Positions 8,092-17,590 are shown, numbered from the stretch's first letter. The stretch is 64,000 bases of DNA from Terriglobia bacterium (GCA_020073665.1 JAIQEU010000004.1:248001-312000), one strand, 5' to 3'. Notes: generated by a model from the sequence alone, not told the origin. Program-made: numbers and translations.

Positions 8092-9546
8092 ATGGCGAAT
8101 TGCACAAGCTGCGGCCGCGAGCTGCCCGCGTTCTCGTTTGGGAAACCCAGCGACCGTTGCGCCGACTGCCGTACGGCAGCCGCGGCCAATCCAACTTTCT
8201 CTTCCCCTACAGCAGTGGCGGCGCCTCGCCCCGTCGTAGTTCGCAGAAATCCTCCAGTGACGACTGCGCTGCTGGCCATCAACGTCGCAGTGTTCGCGGC
8301 GATGGTGGTGAAGGGAGTGTCTCCCGTAAATCCCACCGTCGAACAATTGTTGAAATGGGGCGCGAACTGGGGTCCGCTGTCGCTTAGCACGCAACCGTGG
8401 CGGATATTGACCGCTAACTACCTTCACGGTGGGATCGTCCACATTTTTTTCAATATGTGGTGTTTGTGGAACCTGGGACACCTGGCCGAGCGCATCTTCG
8501 ACCGCTGGACCTACGTGCTCACCTACACCTGCTGTGGCCTGGCGGGAAGCCTGGCCAGCCTCTGGTGGCACCCGCTGGTGACCGGAGTGGGCGCTTCGGG
8601 AGCGATTTTTGGCATGGCGGGAGCGTTGATCGCGGTGCTGTACCTGGGCAAACTCCCGGTTCCCAAGCAGGCCATCCAGGGAACGCTCAGGAGCTTGCTG
8701 ATCTTTGCCGGTTACAACCTGTTCTTCGGCGCCGTAGGCGCGGGCATCGACAACTCCGCTCATATCGGGGGGCTGGTCGCGGGCCTGGCTCTGGGTGCAG
8801 TCCTGGCCAGGCACTTGACCGCGGAAGCCGATGTCCGCCACCAGTGGCGCCTGTATGCCTTTGCGGCTATGACGCTGGCGCTGCTGGCGGGCAACGCATA
8901 CGTCAGGAACAAGAATGGCTATGTGGTGCGGCGCCAGAGTGCCAGTATGGCATTCGATCGCGGAAACTACGATCAGGCGATCAGCGACCTGCAAGCCTAC
9001 ACCGCGCGTGCCCCGGATGATCCTCTCGCTCACGCCCTGCTGGGCGCAAGCTATCTGCAGAAGAAGCAGTACGATCAAGCCGAGCAGTCGCTGAAACGCG
9101 CATTGGCAATAAAACCGGACTACGCTTATGCCCAGTACATGCTGGGCATTGTTTACGGCGAGACCGAGCGCTACGAGGATTCGCGAAGCATTCTGACCAA
9201 GGTGGTCGAACAGCGGCCCGAGGATGTTGCCGCCCTGCTTTTGTTGGGATACTCCCAGGAAAAACTCGGCCGCGATCCAGAGGCGCTGGGGAGCTACCGT
9301 AAAGCGGTCGCTGCGAATCCAGCCAATGCCGATGCGCAGCGTTCCCTCGGCCACATACTGCTGAGGTCAGGCAAAACCAGCGAGGCACTGGCTTCCCTGA
9401 AAGAAGCGGTCCGGCTCGACCCGCAAAATGCCGACGCGCAATTCGACCTGGGCGTCGCCTATGCAACCCAGGGCATGAAGCCGGAGTCCGACGCGGCCAT
9501 GCAGAAAGCAGCCCAACTCAGGCGGGCGGTTCCCAACTCGAACTAG
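8092..9546 (+). CDS. Rhomboid intramembrane protease fused to TPR repeats
   Basis: The 484-residue protein has three parts. Residues 1-27 hold a small zinc ribbon (Cys4, Cys7, Cys23, Cys26). Residues 57-240 form a rhomboid serine-protease domain with the HxxxN pair His117/Asn121, the GASG catalytic motif at 167-170 (Ser169) and the catalytic His224 in NSAHIGG. From about residue 285 to the end there are five to six TPR units (for example QKKQYDQAEQSLKRALAIKP), probably for binding substrates or partners. The key catalytic residues are all present. It ends exactly against the next gene, which is convergent. Confidence 0.9.
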   Translation: MANCTSCGRELPAFSFGKPSDRCADCRTAAAANPTFSSPTAVAAPRPVVVRRNPPVTTALLAINVAVFAAMVVKGVSPVNPTVEQLLKWGANWGPLSLSTQPWRILTANYLHGGIVHIFFNMWCLWNLGHLAERIFDRWTYVLTYTCCGLAGSLASLWWHPLVTGVGASGAIFGMAGALIAVLYLGKLPVPKQAIQGTLRSLLIFAGYNLFFGAVGAGIDNSAHIGGLVAGLALGAVLARHLTAEADVRHQWRLYAFAAMTLALLAGNAYVRNKNGYVVRRQSASMAFDRGNYDQAISDLQAYTARAPDDPLAHALLGASYLQKKQYDQAEQSLKRALAIKPDYAYAQYMLGIVYGETERYEDSRSILTKVVEQRPEDVAALLLLGYSQEKLGRDPEALGSYRKAVAANPANADAQRSLGHILLRSGKTSEALASLKEAVRLDPQNADAQFDLGVAYATQGMKPESDAAMQKAAQLRRAVPNSN

Positions 9547-10227
9547 CTATTCCGACGCTTCGTCCTCGTTGTCCGAATCGTTGACCACGTCTACCGCGTG
9601 TCCCCGGACCGAGTAGGTGACCTTCTGCCCGTCAGGCGCGAAGCTGACTCGCGCGGGCTGCCGTTGCCAGACCGGCCCGGGACAGGCGGAGTCAGGCATG
9701 TCATCGTCCGGCGCATCTCCCAGCAACTTCTTCAGAACGGGCTTACGACGGCCGAGTTGCATTACCATGGCGTACATTTTCTTGCCGTCGTCGGAAACAC
9801 CGCAATAGGCAACATAGTCGCGATACCAATTTGGCGCCGAGTAGTACGTGTCAAAATCCGGCAGGTCGATGATGGCCACCCGCCCAGTGAGGCGGTCAAC
9901 CATCAACCACCCGCCACGCTCCCAACGCCACTTGGGGGCAGAGCCGGATTCGTCAGGCAAAGCGTCGTTCAGGCGAAAGGCGCGGCGCACCACGAAAAGC
10001 CGATCCGTCACCTCATGAGGCGGGCCGAGTGTGAATTCCTTCTGGCGCCCGTCGACGTAAAGCGCCCTCACTTTCAGGTCGACTGCCTGTTTCTCATCAA
10101 GGCCAACAAACCACTTCACCACTGTTAGTTTCCCGAAGCTGACCACATGCGCCTTGGGCGCTGCGGCAGCGGTTCCGGTCAGACTAACCAGCAAGGCAAG
10201 CCATGAAATAAGGGGATAATTGCGCAT
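9547..10227 (-). CDS. Hypothetical exported protein
   Basis: A 226-residue protein with a clear signal peptide (hydrophobic LISWLALLVSLTG ending at Ala-Ala-Ala, about residue 23) and no recognised domain. The mature part has beta-strand-rich stretches such as WLMVDRLTGRVAIIDLPDFDTYY and an acidic end (DNEDEASE). It is probably periplasmic. Its stop codon abuts the stop codon of the rhomboid-TPR gene with no base between them. Confidence 0.65.
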   Translation of the reverse strand: MRNYPLISWLALLVSLTGTAAAAPKAHVVSFGKLTVVKWFVGLDEKQAVDLKVRALYVDGRQKEFTLGPPHEVTDRLFVVRRAFRLNDALPDESGSAPKWRWERGGWLMVDRLTGRVAIIDLPDFDTYYSAPNWYRDYVAYCGVSDDGKKMYAMVMQLGRRKPVLKKLLGDAPDDDMPDSACPGPVWQRQPARVSFAPDGQKVTYSVRGHAVDVVNDSDNEDEASE

Positions 10228-10412
10228 AAGGAAAGGCTAAGCACTGATCGGAGCAGAACACAAGGTCAGATGGCACACCTTGGCCACCTTTTTTCCATGC
10301 TGTGCTGTTTCTGCTTGCGGTGTAAAGAAACGGTTAAATACGTGGGTTTGCCCCACTTGATACCTTCCGTCTCGTCGCGAATCGATTACAATGGGGAAGC
10401 TGCTGTAGTTCC

Positions 10413-11456
10413 ATGGAATTCGCCAAACCATCCCGAACAACCCCGTTACGCGGTTTCGACTCATATAAGAATATGGGCGAAATTCTTCCCCGTCGCCGGG
10501 CTCCGCGCATCCTGGTGGTGGATGACAATCCCGACACCATGATGTTGATGTGCGAGCTGCTGACTACCCGTGGCTACGAGGTCGTAGCGGTCGGCGACGC
10601 GGCCCAGGCTGAAGCCGAAGCGCGCCGCCAGGCACCCGACGTCATCCTTTCCGATGTGATCATGCCGGGTAAGTCGGGCTACGAGTTGTGCCGCGAATTC
10701 AAAGAAGACCCGGCCACCCGCCTGATCCCTTTTGTGTTAATCACCGGTCTTAGCGACCGCGAAGACCGGGTGCGCGGCATTGAAGCTGGGGCCGACGACT
10801 TTCTCAACAAACCCATCTTCCCGGAAGAACTGTTTGCCCGGGTCAAGTCACTGCTCAAGCTGAAAGAATTCACCGACGAACTGGAAACCGCAGACTCGGT
10901 GCTGTGCACGCTTGGCCTGAGCGTGGAGAGCCGCGATCCCTACACCGAGGGCCACTGTGAGCGGCTGGCACGCAACGCCAGTAACCTGGGCCGCCATCTT
11001 GGACTGGACGAAGAATCGATCGTCGCTTTGCGCCGCGGCGGGTATTTGCACGACCTGGGTAAGATCGCGGTTCCCGATGAGATTCTCAAGAAGGGATCGA
11101 ACCTGACGCCTGCGGAGTGGGAAATCATGAAGCAGCATCCCCTCACCGGCGAGAACATCTGCAAACCGCTCAAGTCGCTGCGCCTGGTATTGCCCATCAT
11201 TCGTTACCATCACGAGCACTCGGATGGCAGCGGCTATCCCGACGGGCTGCACCAGGGTGAGATCCCGCTCCTGCCGCGGATTTTGCAGGTGGTGGATGTC
11301 TACGACGCGTTGCGCACGGCCCGGCCCTACAAGCCTGCGCTCGGCCACGAGCAGTCCGCCATCACCATGCGCAACGAAGCCCAAGCCGGCCTGTGGGACG
11401 AAGAACTGGTCATAGAATTGTTTTCCATGCTAGCCAAGCAGCGGCAAGTGGCCTGA
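10413..11456 (+). CDS. Response regulator with HD-GYP output domain
   Basis: A cytoplasmic signalling protein predicted to hydrolyse cyclic di-GMP when phosphorylated. The receiver domain (about residues 31-150) has the acidic pair Asp37/Asp38, phospho-acceptor Asp81 in LSDVIMPG and Lys133 in LNKP. The HD-GYP domain (about 160-340) is intact: His213-Asp214 in YLHDLGK, His266-His267, and GYP at 274-276. The start may instead be the ATG at 10473, which lies just before the receiver domain; neither has a strong Shine-Dalgarno. No histidine kinase is adjacent. Confidence 0.9.
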   Translation: MEFAKPSRTTPLRGFDSYKNMGEILPRRRAPRILVVDDNPDTMMLMCELLTTRGYEVVAVGDAAQAEAEARRQAPDVILSDVIMPGKSGYELCREFKEDPATRLIPFVLITGLSDREDRVRGIEAGADDFLNKPIFPEELFARVKSLLKLKEFTDELETADSVLCTLGLSVESRDPYTEGHCERLARNASNLGRHLGLDEESIVALRRGGYLHDLGKIAVPDEILKKGSNLTPAEWEIMKQHPLTGENICKPLKSLRLVLPIIRYHHEHSDGSGYPDGLHQGEIPLLPRILQVVDVYDALRTARPYKPALGHEQSAITMRNEAQAGLWDEELVIELFSMLAKQRQVA

Positions 11457-11458
11457 AA

Positions 11459-11599
11459 GCAGTCGTCAGTCATCCATCGTCAGTCTTCCGCCGCGAACAC
11501 CTGCTTTGACTTGCCTCGAACTTTCCTCGAAACTACAAGCGCGTGTGTTCCCAGGAACCAACAACGGTTGACGATGGACGACTGACGGCGGACGACTGC
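11459..11599. repeat. Inverted-repeat element overlapping a glycosyltransferase start
   Basis: The left arm 11459-11481 (built of CAGTCGTC words) matches the reverse complement of 11570-11599 after allowing one seven-base insertion in the right arm and one mismatch. The right arm lies inside the coding region of the glycosyltransferase and encodes its residues DDGRLTADDC. The left arm starts just after the stop codon of the response-regulator gene. Confidence 0.7.
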
Positions 11600-12337
11600 C
11601 CTCCGACCTACAGCATCGTCATCCCTGCATACAACGAGAGTGCCCGCATCGAGGCCACGTTGCAGAGGGTCCTGGCCTACGTGGCCGAGCGCGGCTGGGA
11701 CGCGGAAGTGATCTTGGTTAACGACGGTTCGCGCGACGACACGGCGCAGAAGATCCAGCGGTTTGCGGCCAGCAATCCCCGGCTGCGGCTACTGGAGAAT
11801 CCCGGCAATCGTGGAAAGGGCTATAGCGTGCGCCATGGGATGCTCCACTCCCGCGGCGAAGTTTTGCTCTTTAGCGATGCTGACCTGTCCTCTCCCATCG
11901 AAGAAGCGGTCAAGCTGTTTGCGGCAATCGCCGAGGGCGCCGAGATCGCAATCGGCTCGCGCTGGCTGCAAAGCGAACTGCAAACCGAGCGGCAACCGCT
12001 GTATCGCCAATTCTTCGGACGCGCCTTCAACCTGGTGTTGCGTGGCATGCTGGGCCTGCGGTTCAAGGACACGCAGTGCGGATTCAAGGCCTTCACCCGT
12101 CGCGCTGCTCAGTCTATTTTCCCCCTGCAATTGATCGAGCGCTGGGGTTTCGATCCGGAGCTACTGTATCTGGCCAAGCGGTTCGGGTTTCGGGTGGCTG
12201 AGGTCCCGGTGGCATGGGCACACAGTGAGGGCACCCGCATCAGCCCCTTGCGGGACGGCCTACGCATGCTGGGTGAGATGCTGAAGATTCGCTGGAACGC
12301 GTTGACCGGGAAATATGCGGCGGCCAGGCGCAGTTGA
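11543..12337 (+). CDS. Family 2 glycosyltransferase, dolichyl-phosphate glucosyltransferase-like
   Basis: A 264-residue GT-A glycosyltransferase that probably moves glucose or another sugar from a nucleotide donor to a polyprenyl phosphate. Motifs are YSIVIPAYNES (23-33), a VNDGSRDDT segment, NRGKGYSVRHGM, the metal-binding FSDADLSSP (DxD-like) and a QCGFKAF acceptor-side motif typical of the ALG5/DPG group. No membrane helix is seen. The only usable start is a GTG at 11543, and the first twenty or so codons run through an inverted-repeat arm, so the N-terminus looks repeat-derived. Confidence 0.87.
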   Translation: MCSQEPTTVDDGRLTADDCPPTYSIVIPAYNESARIEATLQRVLAYVAERGWDAEVILVNDGSRDDTAQKIQRFAASNPRLRLLENPGNRGKGYSVRHGMLHSRGEVLLFSDADLSSPIEEAVKLFAAIAEGAEIAIGSRWLQSELQTERQPLYRQFFGRAFNLVLRGMLGLRFKDTQCGFKAFTRRAAQSIFPLQLIERWGFDPELLYLAKRFGFRVAEVPVAWAHSEGTRISPLRDGLRMLGEMLKIRWNALTGKYAAARRS

Positions 12338-12375
12338 AACCAACCTCTTTCGAAGCAAGCACGATTAACCGTCCG

Positions 12376-12645
12376 TTAGGCCGCGGCCGAACCAGATCGC
12401 TTCGCGGGAACCAGTGGCCTGGCCGTGACTCCAACGCCCTTCTGATAAGTCAGCGTCATCGTGGCCGCGCAGTTGTCGCAGAGCCAGAAAAATTCCAGGT
12501 GGCGTGCCGGCTTCCTCACCCCGGTGTCGGTGCCGAACGCAGAACCATTCCCACTGCTGATTTCGGTCTCTATGCGAAACAGCGTGCCTTCGTGAAAATA
12601 CCGGAAAGAGTGCGAACACCCCGGGTTGGCGCACTTCGAGAGCAT
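12376..12645 (-). CDS. Small putative zinc-binding protein
   Basis: An 89-residue protein with two cysteine pairs, CANPGC (Cys5, Cys10) and CDNC (Cys56, Cys59), spaced as a four-cysteine zinc site. The segment between them is beta-rich (FHEGTLFRIETEI). The function is unknown. The ATG has an AGGAGG Shine-Dalgarno five bases upstream, which supports real translation. The C-terminal tail is basic and alanine-rich. Confidence 0.7.
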   Translation of the reverse strand: MLSKCANPGCSHSFRYFHEGTLFRIETEISSGNGSAFGTDTGVRKPARHLEFFWLCDNCAATMTLTYQKGVGVTARPLVPAKRSGSAAA

Positions 12646-12791
12646 AACTGCCTCCTGCCATCGGGAGGGACTTGTATAAGGGGATTTTACTCCTGTAAGT
12701 AGAGATGCAACTCACGCAGAAGAGGAGGCCTGTGGAAAATATTGGGCGGCCCGAACCACAAACCAAGGGATTGGGCTCGGCATGCGACGCG

Positions 12792-13883
12792 CTACGCCAC
12801 CGACTTTGCTCTCTGTTTGATCGCCGCGGCCGTGAAGTTGCCCATCTGCGACGTGCTAATCGGCTCCTGCCCGGGTTTCGCCAAGTCTCGAGTGCGGTGT
12901 CCGGCCGAGAGCACATCCGCAACCGCCGCTTCCACCGAAGTCGCCTCAGCCTCCAGCCGGAACGAGTGCCGTAGCAGCATGGCCACCGAAAGGATGGCGC
13001 CCAGCGGATTCGCGATACCGCGGCCGGCAATGTCCGGAGCGGAACCGTGTACCGGTTCGTAGAGTGCCACCGGACCGCCCACACTGGCCGAAGCCAGCAT
13101 TCCCAGCGAGCCCACAATGCCTCCAACCTGGTCCGACAGGATGTCGCCAAACATGTTCTCGGTGAGCAGCACATCGAACTCTGCGGGACGCGCCACCAGC
13201 GCCATTGCCGCCGAATCCACGTACATGTGGGAAAGCTGGACGTCGGGATAGTCCATCGCGACTCGGGAGGTCACCTCCCGCCACAGCCGCGAACAGTCCA
13301 GCACGTTGGCCTTGTCCACCGAGGTGACTTTGCGACGGCGCGCCCGCGCCAGTTCAAAGGCCACGTGGGCAATGCGCTCGATCTCGGGCTCGGAGTAATG
13401 CATGGTGTCGATGGCAGAGCGTTGCCCGTTCGGTCCCTGGATGAGCCGTGGTTCCCCGAAATAAATGCCGCCCAACAGTTCGCGAACAATCAAAATGTCG
13501 GTGCCGCGCACCACCTCGGCACGAAGCGGAGAGCAATCTTCCAGCGCCGGGAAACATACCGCCGGACGTAGGTTGGCAAAAACGGCGAGCTCTCGGCGCA
13601 GCCGCAATAAGCCGCTCTCGGGACGCATATTGGCGGCAACGCCGTCAAACGAAGGCCCGCCGACTGCGCCCAGCAACACGGCGCCAGACGCAACGCAGGC
13701 CTTCAGGGTATCGTTCGGCAGGGGGTTGCTGCTGCTGACCAGGGCGGCTCCGCCGATGTCCTTGCGCGTGAGGCTAATCTGGTGCCCGAAAACTTCGGCG
13801 ACGGTCTCCAGGATGCGAACCGCTTCGTCGGTCACTTCCGGGCCGATGCCGTCTCCGGGCAGTAAGGTGATTTTCAGCAGCAT
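12792..13883 (-). CDS. leuB: 3-isopropylmalate dehydrogenase
   Basis: LeuB oxidises and decarboxylates 3-isopropylmalate with NAD in leucine biosynthesis. The 363 residues match the usual length and carry [10 protein letters not shown] near the start, the substrate arginines in [29 protein letters not shown], the catalytic Lys in SVDKANVL and the metal-binding aspartates in the MFGDILSDQ region, plus [16 protein letters not shown] for NAD binding. It lies 133 bases downstream of leuA on the same strand. leuCD are not in the window. Confidence 0.95.
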   Translation of the reverse strand: MLLKITLLPGDGIGPEVTDEAVRILETVAEVFGHQISLTRKDIGGAALVSSSNPLPNDTLKACVASGAVLLGAVGGPSFDGVAANMRPESGLLRLRRELAVFANLRPAVCFPALEDCSPLRAEVVRGTDILIVRELLGGIYFGEPRLIQGPNGQRSAIDTMHYSEPEIERIAHVAFELARARRRKVTSVDKANVLDCSRLWREVTSRVAMDYPDVQLSHMYVDSAAMALVARPAEFDVLLTENMFGDILSDQVGGIVGSLGMLASASVGGPVALYEPVHGSAPDIAGRGIANPLGAILSVAMLLRHSFRLEAEATSVEAAVADVLSAGHRTRDLAKPGQEPISTSQMGNFTAAAIKQRAKSVA

Positions 13884-14016
13884 GGGAGTGGGTCGAGAAT
13901 CCTAAGAATTTATAAGAATCTAGCAGAAAGGCCGGCTTTGTGCCTTCTGCGGCGAGAAAAGCTCTTGACCACCAGATCGCGGAGAACTTCGCGCACAGAA
14001 GGCCAAGGGAACGGCA

Positions 14017-15378
14017 TCACACGCCCCACAGGTAGTCTTCCTGCTCACAGTGATGTTCCGCCATCGAGTTGCGCAGCAGACTGGCTGGGCCGAGATCGGT
14101 CGCCGGGGGTATGGGGAAGGGCTTCTGGAGGTATTCCCGGCCGCCATTTGGCCCCGCCACCGCAGAAGCCGCAACCGCCCGCGCTGGCGCTTCCACGTGC
14201 GCCGGCGGAATCCGCAGTGCGGCTACGCAACTCTCGCGGATCAACTGCAGCAAGTGATGGTCCTCGACCTGTTTGATCTTGTCGGCCAGGACCACGAAGC
14301 GACGGTAAATTTCGTCCAGTTCCCGGCGCTCGAAGTGATGTCCCAGTTGCTGGCAACGCAGCCCCAGCGCGTGCCGGCCCGAGTGTTTGCCCAGAACCAG
14401 CGTGGAATCAGGGACGCCCACCGATTGCGGCGTCATGATTTCGTAGGTCAGCGGGTTCTTGAGCACACCATCCTGGTGGATGCCGGCCTCGTGCGCGAAA
14501 GCGTTACGTCCGATGATCGCCTTGTTGGGCTGCACCCCCACCCCGGTGATTTCGCTCAGCAACTGGCTGGCAGGGTAAAGTTGCTCGCTGGCCACGCCGG
14601 TCAGATACGCGTAGCGGTCGGGGCGGACGCGCATCGCCATAACAATCTCTTCGAGCGATGCATTGCCGGCGCGTTCGCCAATTCCGTTGATGGTGCACTC
14701 CACCTGGCGAGCCCCCGCTGCCAGAGCCGCCAGAGTGTTTGCCACCGCCAGTCCAAGGTCGTTGTGGCAGTGCACCGAAATCGTGGCTCGTTCAATGCCC
14801 CGAACACGCTGCCGGATGGTTTGAATAAGTTCGCCGAACTCCTCCGGCATGCTGTATCCGACCGTGTCCGGGATATTCAGTGTAGTGGCGCCGGCTTCGA
14901 CCACCGCCTCGAGTACCTGGCATAGAAACGCCGGGTCGGTCCGGGTCGCATCCTCAGGCGAGAATTCCACGTCGTCGCAGAATGATTTCGCCAGGCGCAC
15001 CGCATCGCGGGCCTGCTCCAGGCACTGGTCCCGCGAGATCCTCAGCTTGTATTGCAGGTGGATATCGGAAGTCGCCAGGAAGACGTGGATTCTGCGGCGC
15101 GCGGCTCCTTTCAGCGCCTGCCGGGCCCGTTCAATGTCTTGTGAGCAAGCGCGCGCCAAGGCGGCAATGATCGGCCGCCGGACGGCAGCCGCGACCGCCT
15201 GCACCGCTGCAAAGTCGCCATCGGAAGAAATAGGGAAGCCCGCCTCGATCACATCCACGCCCAGGCGGTCCAGTTGCCGCGCCACGCGCAGCTTTTCCTG
15301 GACGTTCATGCTGCAGCCCGGCGATTGCTCGCCGTCGCGCAAGGTGGTGTCGAATACGGTGATCCGCGCTTTTTCCAT
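14017..15378 (-). CDS. leuA: 2-isopropylmalate synthase lacking the usual regulatory domain
   Basis: LeuA condenses acetyl-CoA with 2-oxoisovalerate as the first step of leucine biosynthesis. The TIM-barrel domain is complete: [13 protein letters not shown] near the start, [14 protein letters not shown] with the metal-binding HxH, and [10 protein letters not shown] linker subdomain continues to about residue 385 ([15 protein letters not shown]). The protein then stops at 453 residues with a low-complexity tail, whereas most LeuA proteins of this type have about 510-550 residues with a C-terminal leucine-binding regulatory domain. The start has a GGGGAGG Shine-Dalgarno. A LysR gene is divergent. 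Confidence 0.9.
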   Translation of the reverse strand: MEKARITVFDTTLRDGEQSPGCSMNVQEKLRVARQLDRLGVDVIEAGFPISSDGDFAAVQAVAAAVRRPIIAALARACSQDIERARQALKGAARRRIHVFLATSDIHLQYKLRISRDQCLEQARDAVRLAKSFCDDVEFSPEDATRTDPAFLCQVLEAVVEAGATTLNIPDTVGYSMPEEFGELIQTIRQRVRGIERATISVHCHNDLGLAVANTLAALAAGARQVECTINGIGERAGNASLEEIVMAMRVRPDRYAYLTGVASEQLYPASQLLSEITGVGVQPNKAIIGRNAFAHEAGIHQDGVLKNPLTYEIMTPQSVGVPDSTLVLGKHSGRHALGLRCQQLGHHFERRELDEIYRRFVVLADKIKQVEDHHLLQLIRESCVAALRIPPAHVEAPARAVAASAVAGPNGGREYLQKPFPIPPATDLGPASLLRNSMAEHHCEQEDYLWGV

Positions 15379-15523
15379 GCCAACTACCTCCCCTGGGTAC
15401 AGAGGCCTATGCTACGTAGACAGGGCACTGAAGCAAAGCTTATACTTCTGCAATTATCATTAGTTACACTTAACACTATTAGCAGGGCTGATGACGTCTG
15501 AAGTTCTGTTAAAGGAGTGGCTT
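15379..15523. promoter_or_regulatory. Divergent leuA / LysR control region
   Basis: This 145-base gap separates the divergent leuA and LysR genes. Its middle (about 15440-15480) is A/T-rich, unlike the surroundings, and holds the small dyad GTTA-CACT-TAAC near 15463-15475, which could be part of a LysR binding site of the T-N11-A type. I cannot assign -35 and -10 boxes with confidence. Both genes have good Shine-Dalgarno sequences at its edges. Confidence 0.4.
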
Positions 15524-16441
15524 ATGGATCTGTCGCAACTGGAGGTGTTCCTGACCGTCGTCCGCGAGGGACGCTTTTCCCGCGCCGCCGAGAAGCTTTA
15601 CCGCACCCAGTCGGCGGTGAGCCAGTCCATTCGCAAGCTTGAAGCAGAGGTGGGCGAGCCCCTGTTCGACCGCTCTTCCCGCGACGGCTTGTTGACCGAT
15701 GCCGGACGGGTGCTGAAGGAATACGCCGAAAGGCTACTGAACCTGCGCAACGACGCACAGGAAGCCCTGGTGGAATTGCGCGCGCTGCAGCAGGGAAAAC
15801 TGGCGATCGCGGCCAACGAATTTACCGCGCTCTACCTGCTGCCGGTGCTGGCGGAATTTCGCCGGCTGCATCCCATGATCAAGATCACGGTGCAGCGCTC
15901 ACTGGGCAGCCATATTCCCGACGACGTTCTGCGGCACAGCTCCGAACTGGGTGTGCTGACCTACGATCCCCAAGACCCGCAGTTATGTTCCACCGTGGTG
16001 TATCTGGACGAGTTGATCTTCGTGGTTCCGCCCAAGCATCCCCTGGCCGGGGCACGCCAGGTGAGCATACGGCAACTGGGTGCAGAGTCGTTTGTTGCAC
16101 ACATCGTGAGTTCACCTTATCGCGAGAAAGTAATCCAGGCATTCAAGCGTCACAAGACTCCGCTCCACATGGACATTGAACTGCCCACGCTGCAGGCCAT
16201 CAAACGTTTTGTCGCGATGGGGAACGGAGTGGCGCTGGTGCCGGAGATCAGCGTGGAGAGCGAACTGGCGCGAGGTGAACTGGTGCGCATTCCGGTACGC
16301 GAATTGCGACTGCACCGCAAGCTGCGCCTGGTGTACCGCAAGTCCGCCAGCCTCTCCCATGCCGCGCGTGCATTCCTGAAAGTGGCCGAAGCCATCGCGC
16401 TCCAGCACAAGGGCCGGTATCGTTTCCAGCGGGAACACTAG
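15524..16441 (+). CDS. LysR-family transcriptional regulator
   Basis: A 305-residue DNA-binding regulator with an N-terminal winged helix-turn-helix (residues 1-60, RFSRAAEKLYRTQSAVSQSI) and a two-lobe effector-binding domain (about 90-300). The ATG at 15524 has GGAG six bases upstream and fits the family start (MDLSQLEVFL). It is divergent from leuA with 145 bases between, the usual arrangement for a LysR protein controlling its neighbour, so control of leuA-leuB is likely but inferred. The effector is unknown; an intermediate of branched-chain amino-acid synthesis would be reasonable. Confidence 0.9.
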   Translation: MDLSQLEVFLTVVREGRFSRAAEKLYRTQSAVSQSIRKLEAEVGEPLFDRSSRDGLLTDAGRVLKEYAERLLNLRNDAQEALVELRALQQGKLAIAANEFTALYLLPVLAEFRRLHPMIKITVQRSLGSHIPDDVLRHSSELGVLTYDPQDPQLCSTVVYLDELIFVVPPKHPLAGARQVSIRQLGAESFVAHIVSSPYREKVIQAFKRHKTPLHMDIELPTLQAIKRFVAMGNGVALVPEISVESELARGELVRIPVRELRLHRKLRLVYRKSASLSHAARAFLKVAEAIALQHKGRYRFQREH

Positions 16442-16458
16442 CACCCGGACAGATTCCC

Positions 16459-16878
16459 TCACGCAACCTGCGCTGGCCAGAAGAGAAGCGCATCCGCCAG
16501 CGTGGGATGGATTTCAAACACCGATGCCAGGTTGGTGAGTTCCAGCAGTTCCTGGATGCGGCGACTGGGCCCAGCCAGTTTTATGGAACAGCCGCTGGCC
16601 TGCACCCACATCAGCACCACTACCAGTTCGCCCAGGCCGGCGCTGTCGATCATTTCAATCCCACTGAGTTCCAGGACAAGGTTGCGCGTCTGTAGCAGAA
16701 GGTCGGCGATTTTCTCCGACAAGACAACCGCTTCCTCACGATAAACGATGCGGCCCCGGCAGTAGACCACGGTCACGTCATTCCGGGTACAGCTCTCTAG
16801 GCTCAGCTTCGGCGCTTGGCGTTGCCCGCAGATGGCTTGGGACGGTGACTCGAGCGCGAATTGGGTAATTTCAGTCAT
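16459..16878 (-). CDS. STAS-domain protein (anti-sigma factor antagonist type)
   Basis: A 139-residue cytoplasmic protein with a STAS domain (about residues 33-130), the fold of SpoIIAA/RsbV anti-anti-sigma factors. The conserved loop IDSAGLGEL contains Ser79, the position normally phosphorylated by the partner kinase. The N-terminal 30 residues are not part of the domain. No anti-sigma kinase or sigma factor is nearby, so its partner is elsewhere. Confidence 0.85.
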   Translation of the reverse strand: MTEITQFALESPSQAICGQRQAPKLSLESCTRNDVTVVYCRGRIVYREEAVVLSEKIADLLLQTRNLVLELSGIEMIDSAGLGELVVVLMWVQASGCSIKLAGPSRRIQELLELTNLASVFEIHPTLADALLFWPAQVA

Positions 16879-17045
16879 GCTCCGATGTTAGCGGCCGGAC
16901 CTAACCCGTGGGTTACAGGAACATGAAAAACCGGTGAAACTTTCATCCCGAGTTGGGGCCGTCCCTGCCATCGCTCTCTGCCGTGGAGGCATCTAAACCT
17001 CTATGTTTCTTGAAGTCGCAATCTCGAATCAGCGGAGGAAAGATC

Positions 17046-17588
17046 GTGCCCAGGATTTCTTCGATTGCCGTGTGTGTTTTCTTGCTCGCGACGTCAGCCC
17101 TTGCTCAAGTGCCCAAAGGCAACGTCTTCTTCGGATACTCGTACGTCCGCACGGACGCATTTGTGCCCAGCTTTTCTAGCGGCGCCAATCTGAACGGCTG
17201 GGAAGGATCGCTGGAAGGGAAAGTGTTCCCCCACGTCGGAATTGTCGCTGACGCCAGCGCCCACTATGGCGGACAGGATTTCAGCTTCGGGCGTGTGGAC
17301 GGAAGTGTGTACAACTTTCTGTTCGGGCCGCAAGTCTCGGTTGGGGTGGGAAAGCTCACCCCCTTTGCCCACGTTTTGATTGGAGCAGGCCACGTGAGTG
17401 CAAGTTCCAGGGCGGCCAGCTTCTCTACCTCTGATACTTCGTTCGCGGACGCCTTGGGCGGAGGCCTCGATTACAAACTGATCCCGGCCGTTGCCTGGCG
17501 CTTCCAGGCGGACCTGCTGCAGACCCGTTTCTTCAGCGACACCCAGAACAACTTCCGGTTCTCCACCGGCATAGTGTTCCGCTTCTGA
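17046..17588 (+). CDS. Outer-membrane beta-barrel protein
   Basis: A 180-residue protein with a signal peptide (SSIAVCVFLLATSALAQ) and a mature part of alternating polar/hydrophobic strands (NVFFGYSYV, GWEGSLEGKV, YNFLFGPQVSVG, WRFQADLLQTRFF). It ends in FRFSTGIVFRF with a terminal Phe, the usual signal for outer-membrane barrel insertion. The barrel would have about eight strands, like OmpA/OprF-type or Lom/OmpX proteins. I chose the GTG at 17046, which has GGAGG seven bases upstream; the frame is open further upstream but that part does not look coding. Confidence 0.82.
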   Translation: MPRISSIAVCVFLLATSALAQVPKGNVFFGYSYVRTDAFVPSFSSGANLNGWEGSLEGKVFPHVGIVADASAHYGGQDFSFGRVDGSVYNFLFGPQVSVGVGKLTPFAHVLIGAGHVSASSRAASFSTSDTSFADALGGGLDYKLIPAVAWRFQADLLQTRFFSDTQNNFRFSTGIVFRF

Positions 17589-17590
17589 GC

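Noticed and set aside
14017-14174. Frameshift removing the leuA regulatory domain
   Set aside because: The other frames near the 3' end show no sequence resembling the regulatory domain.
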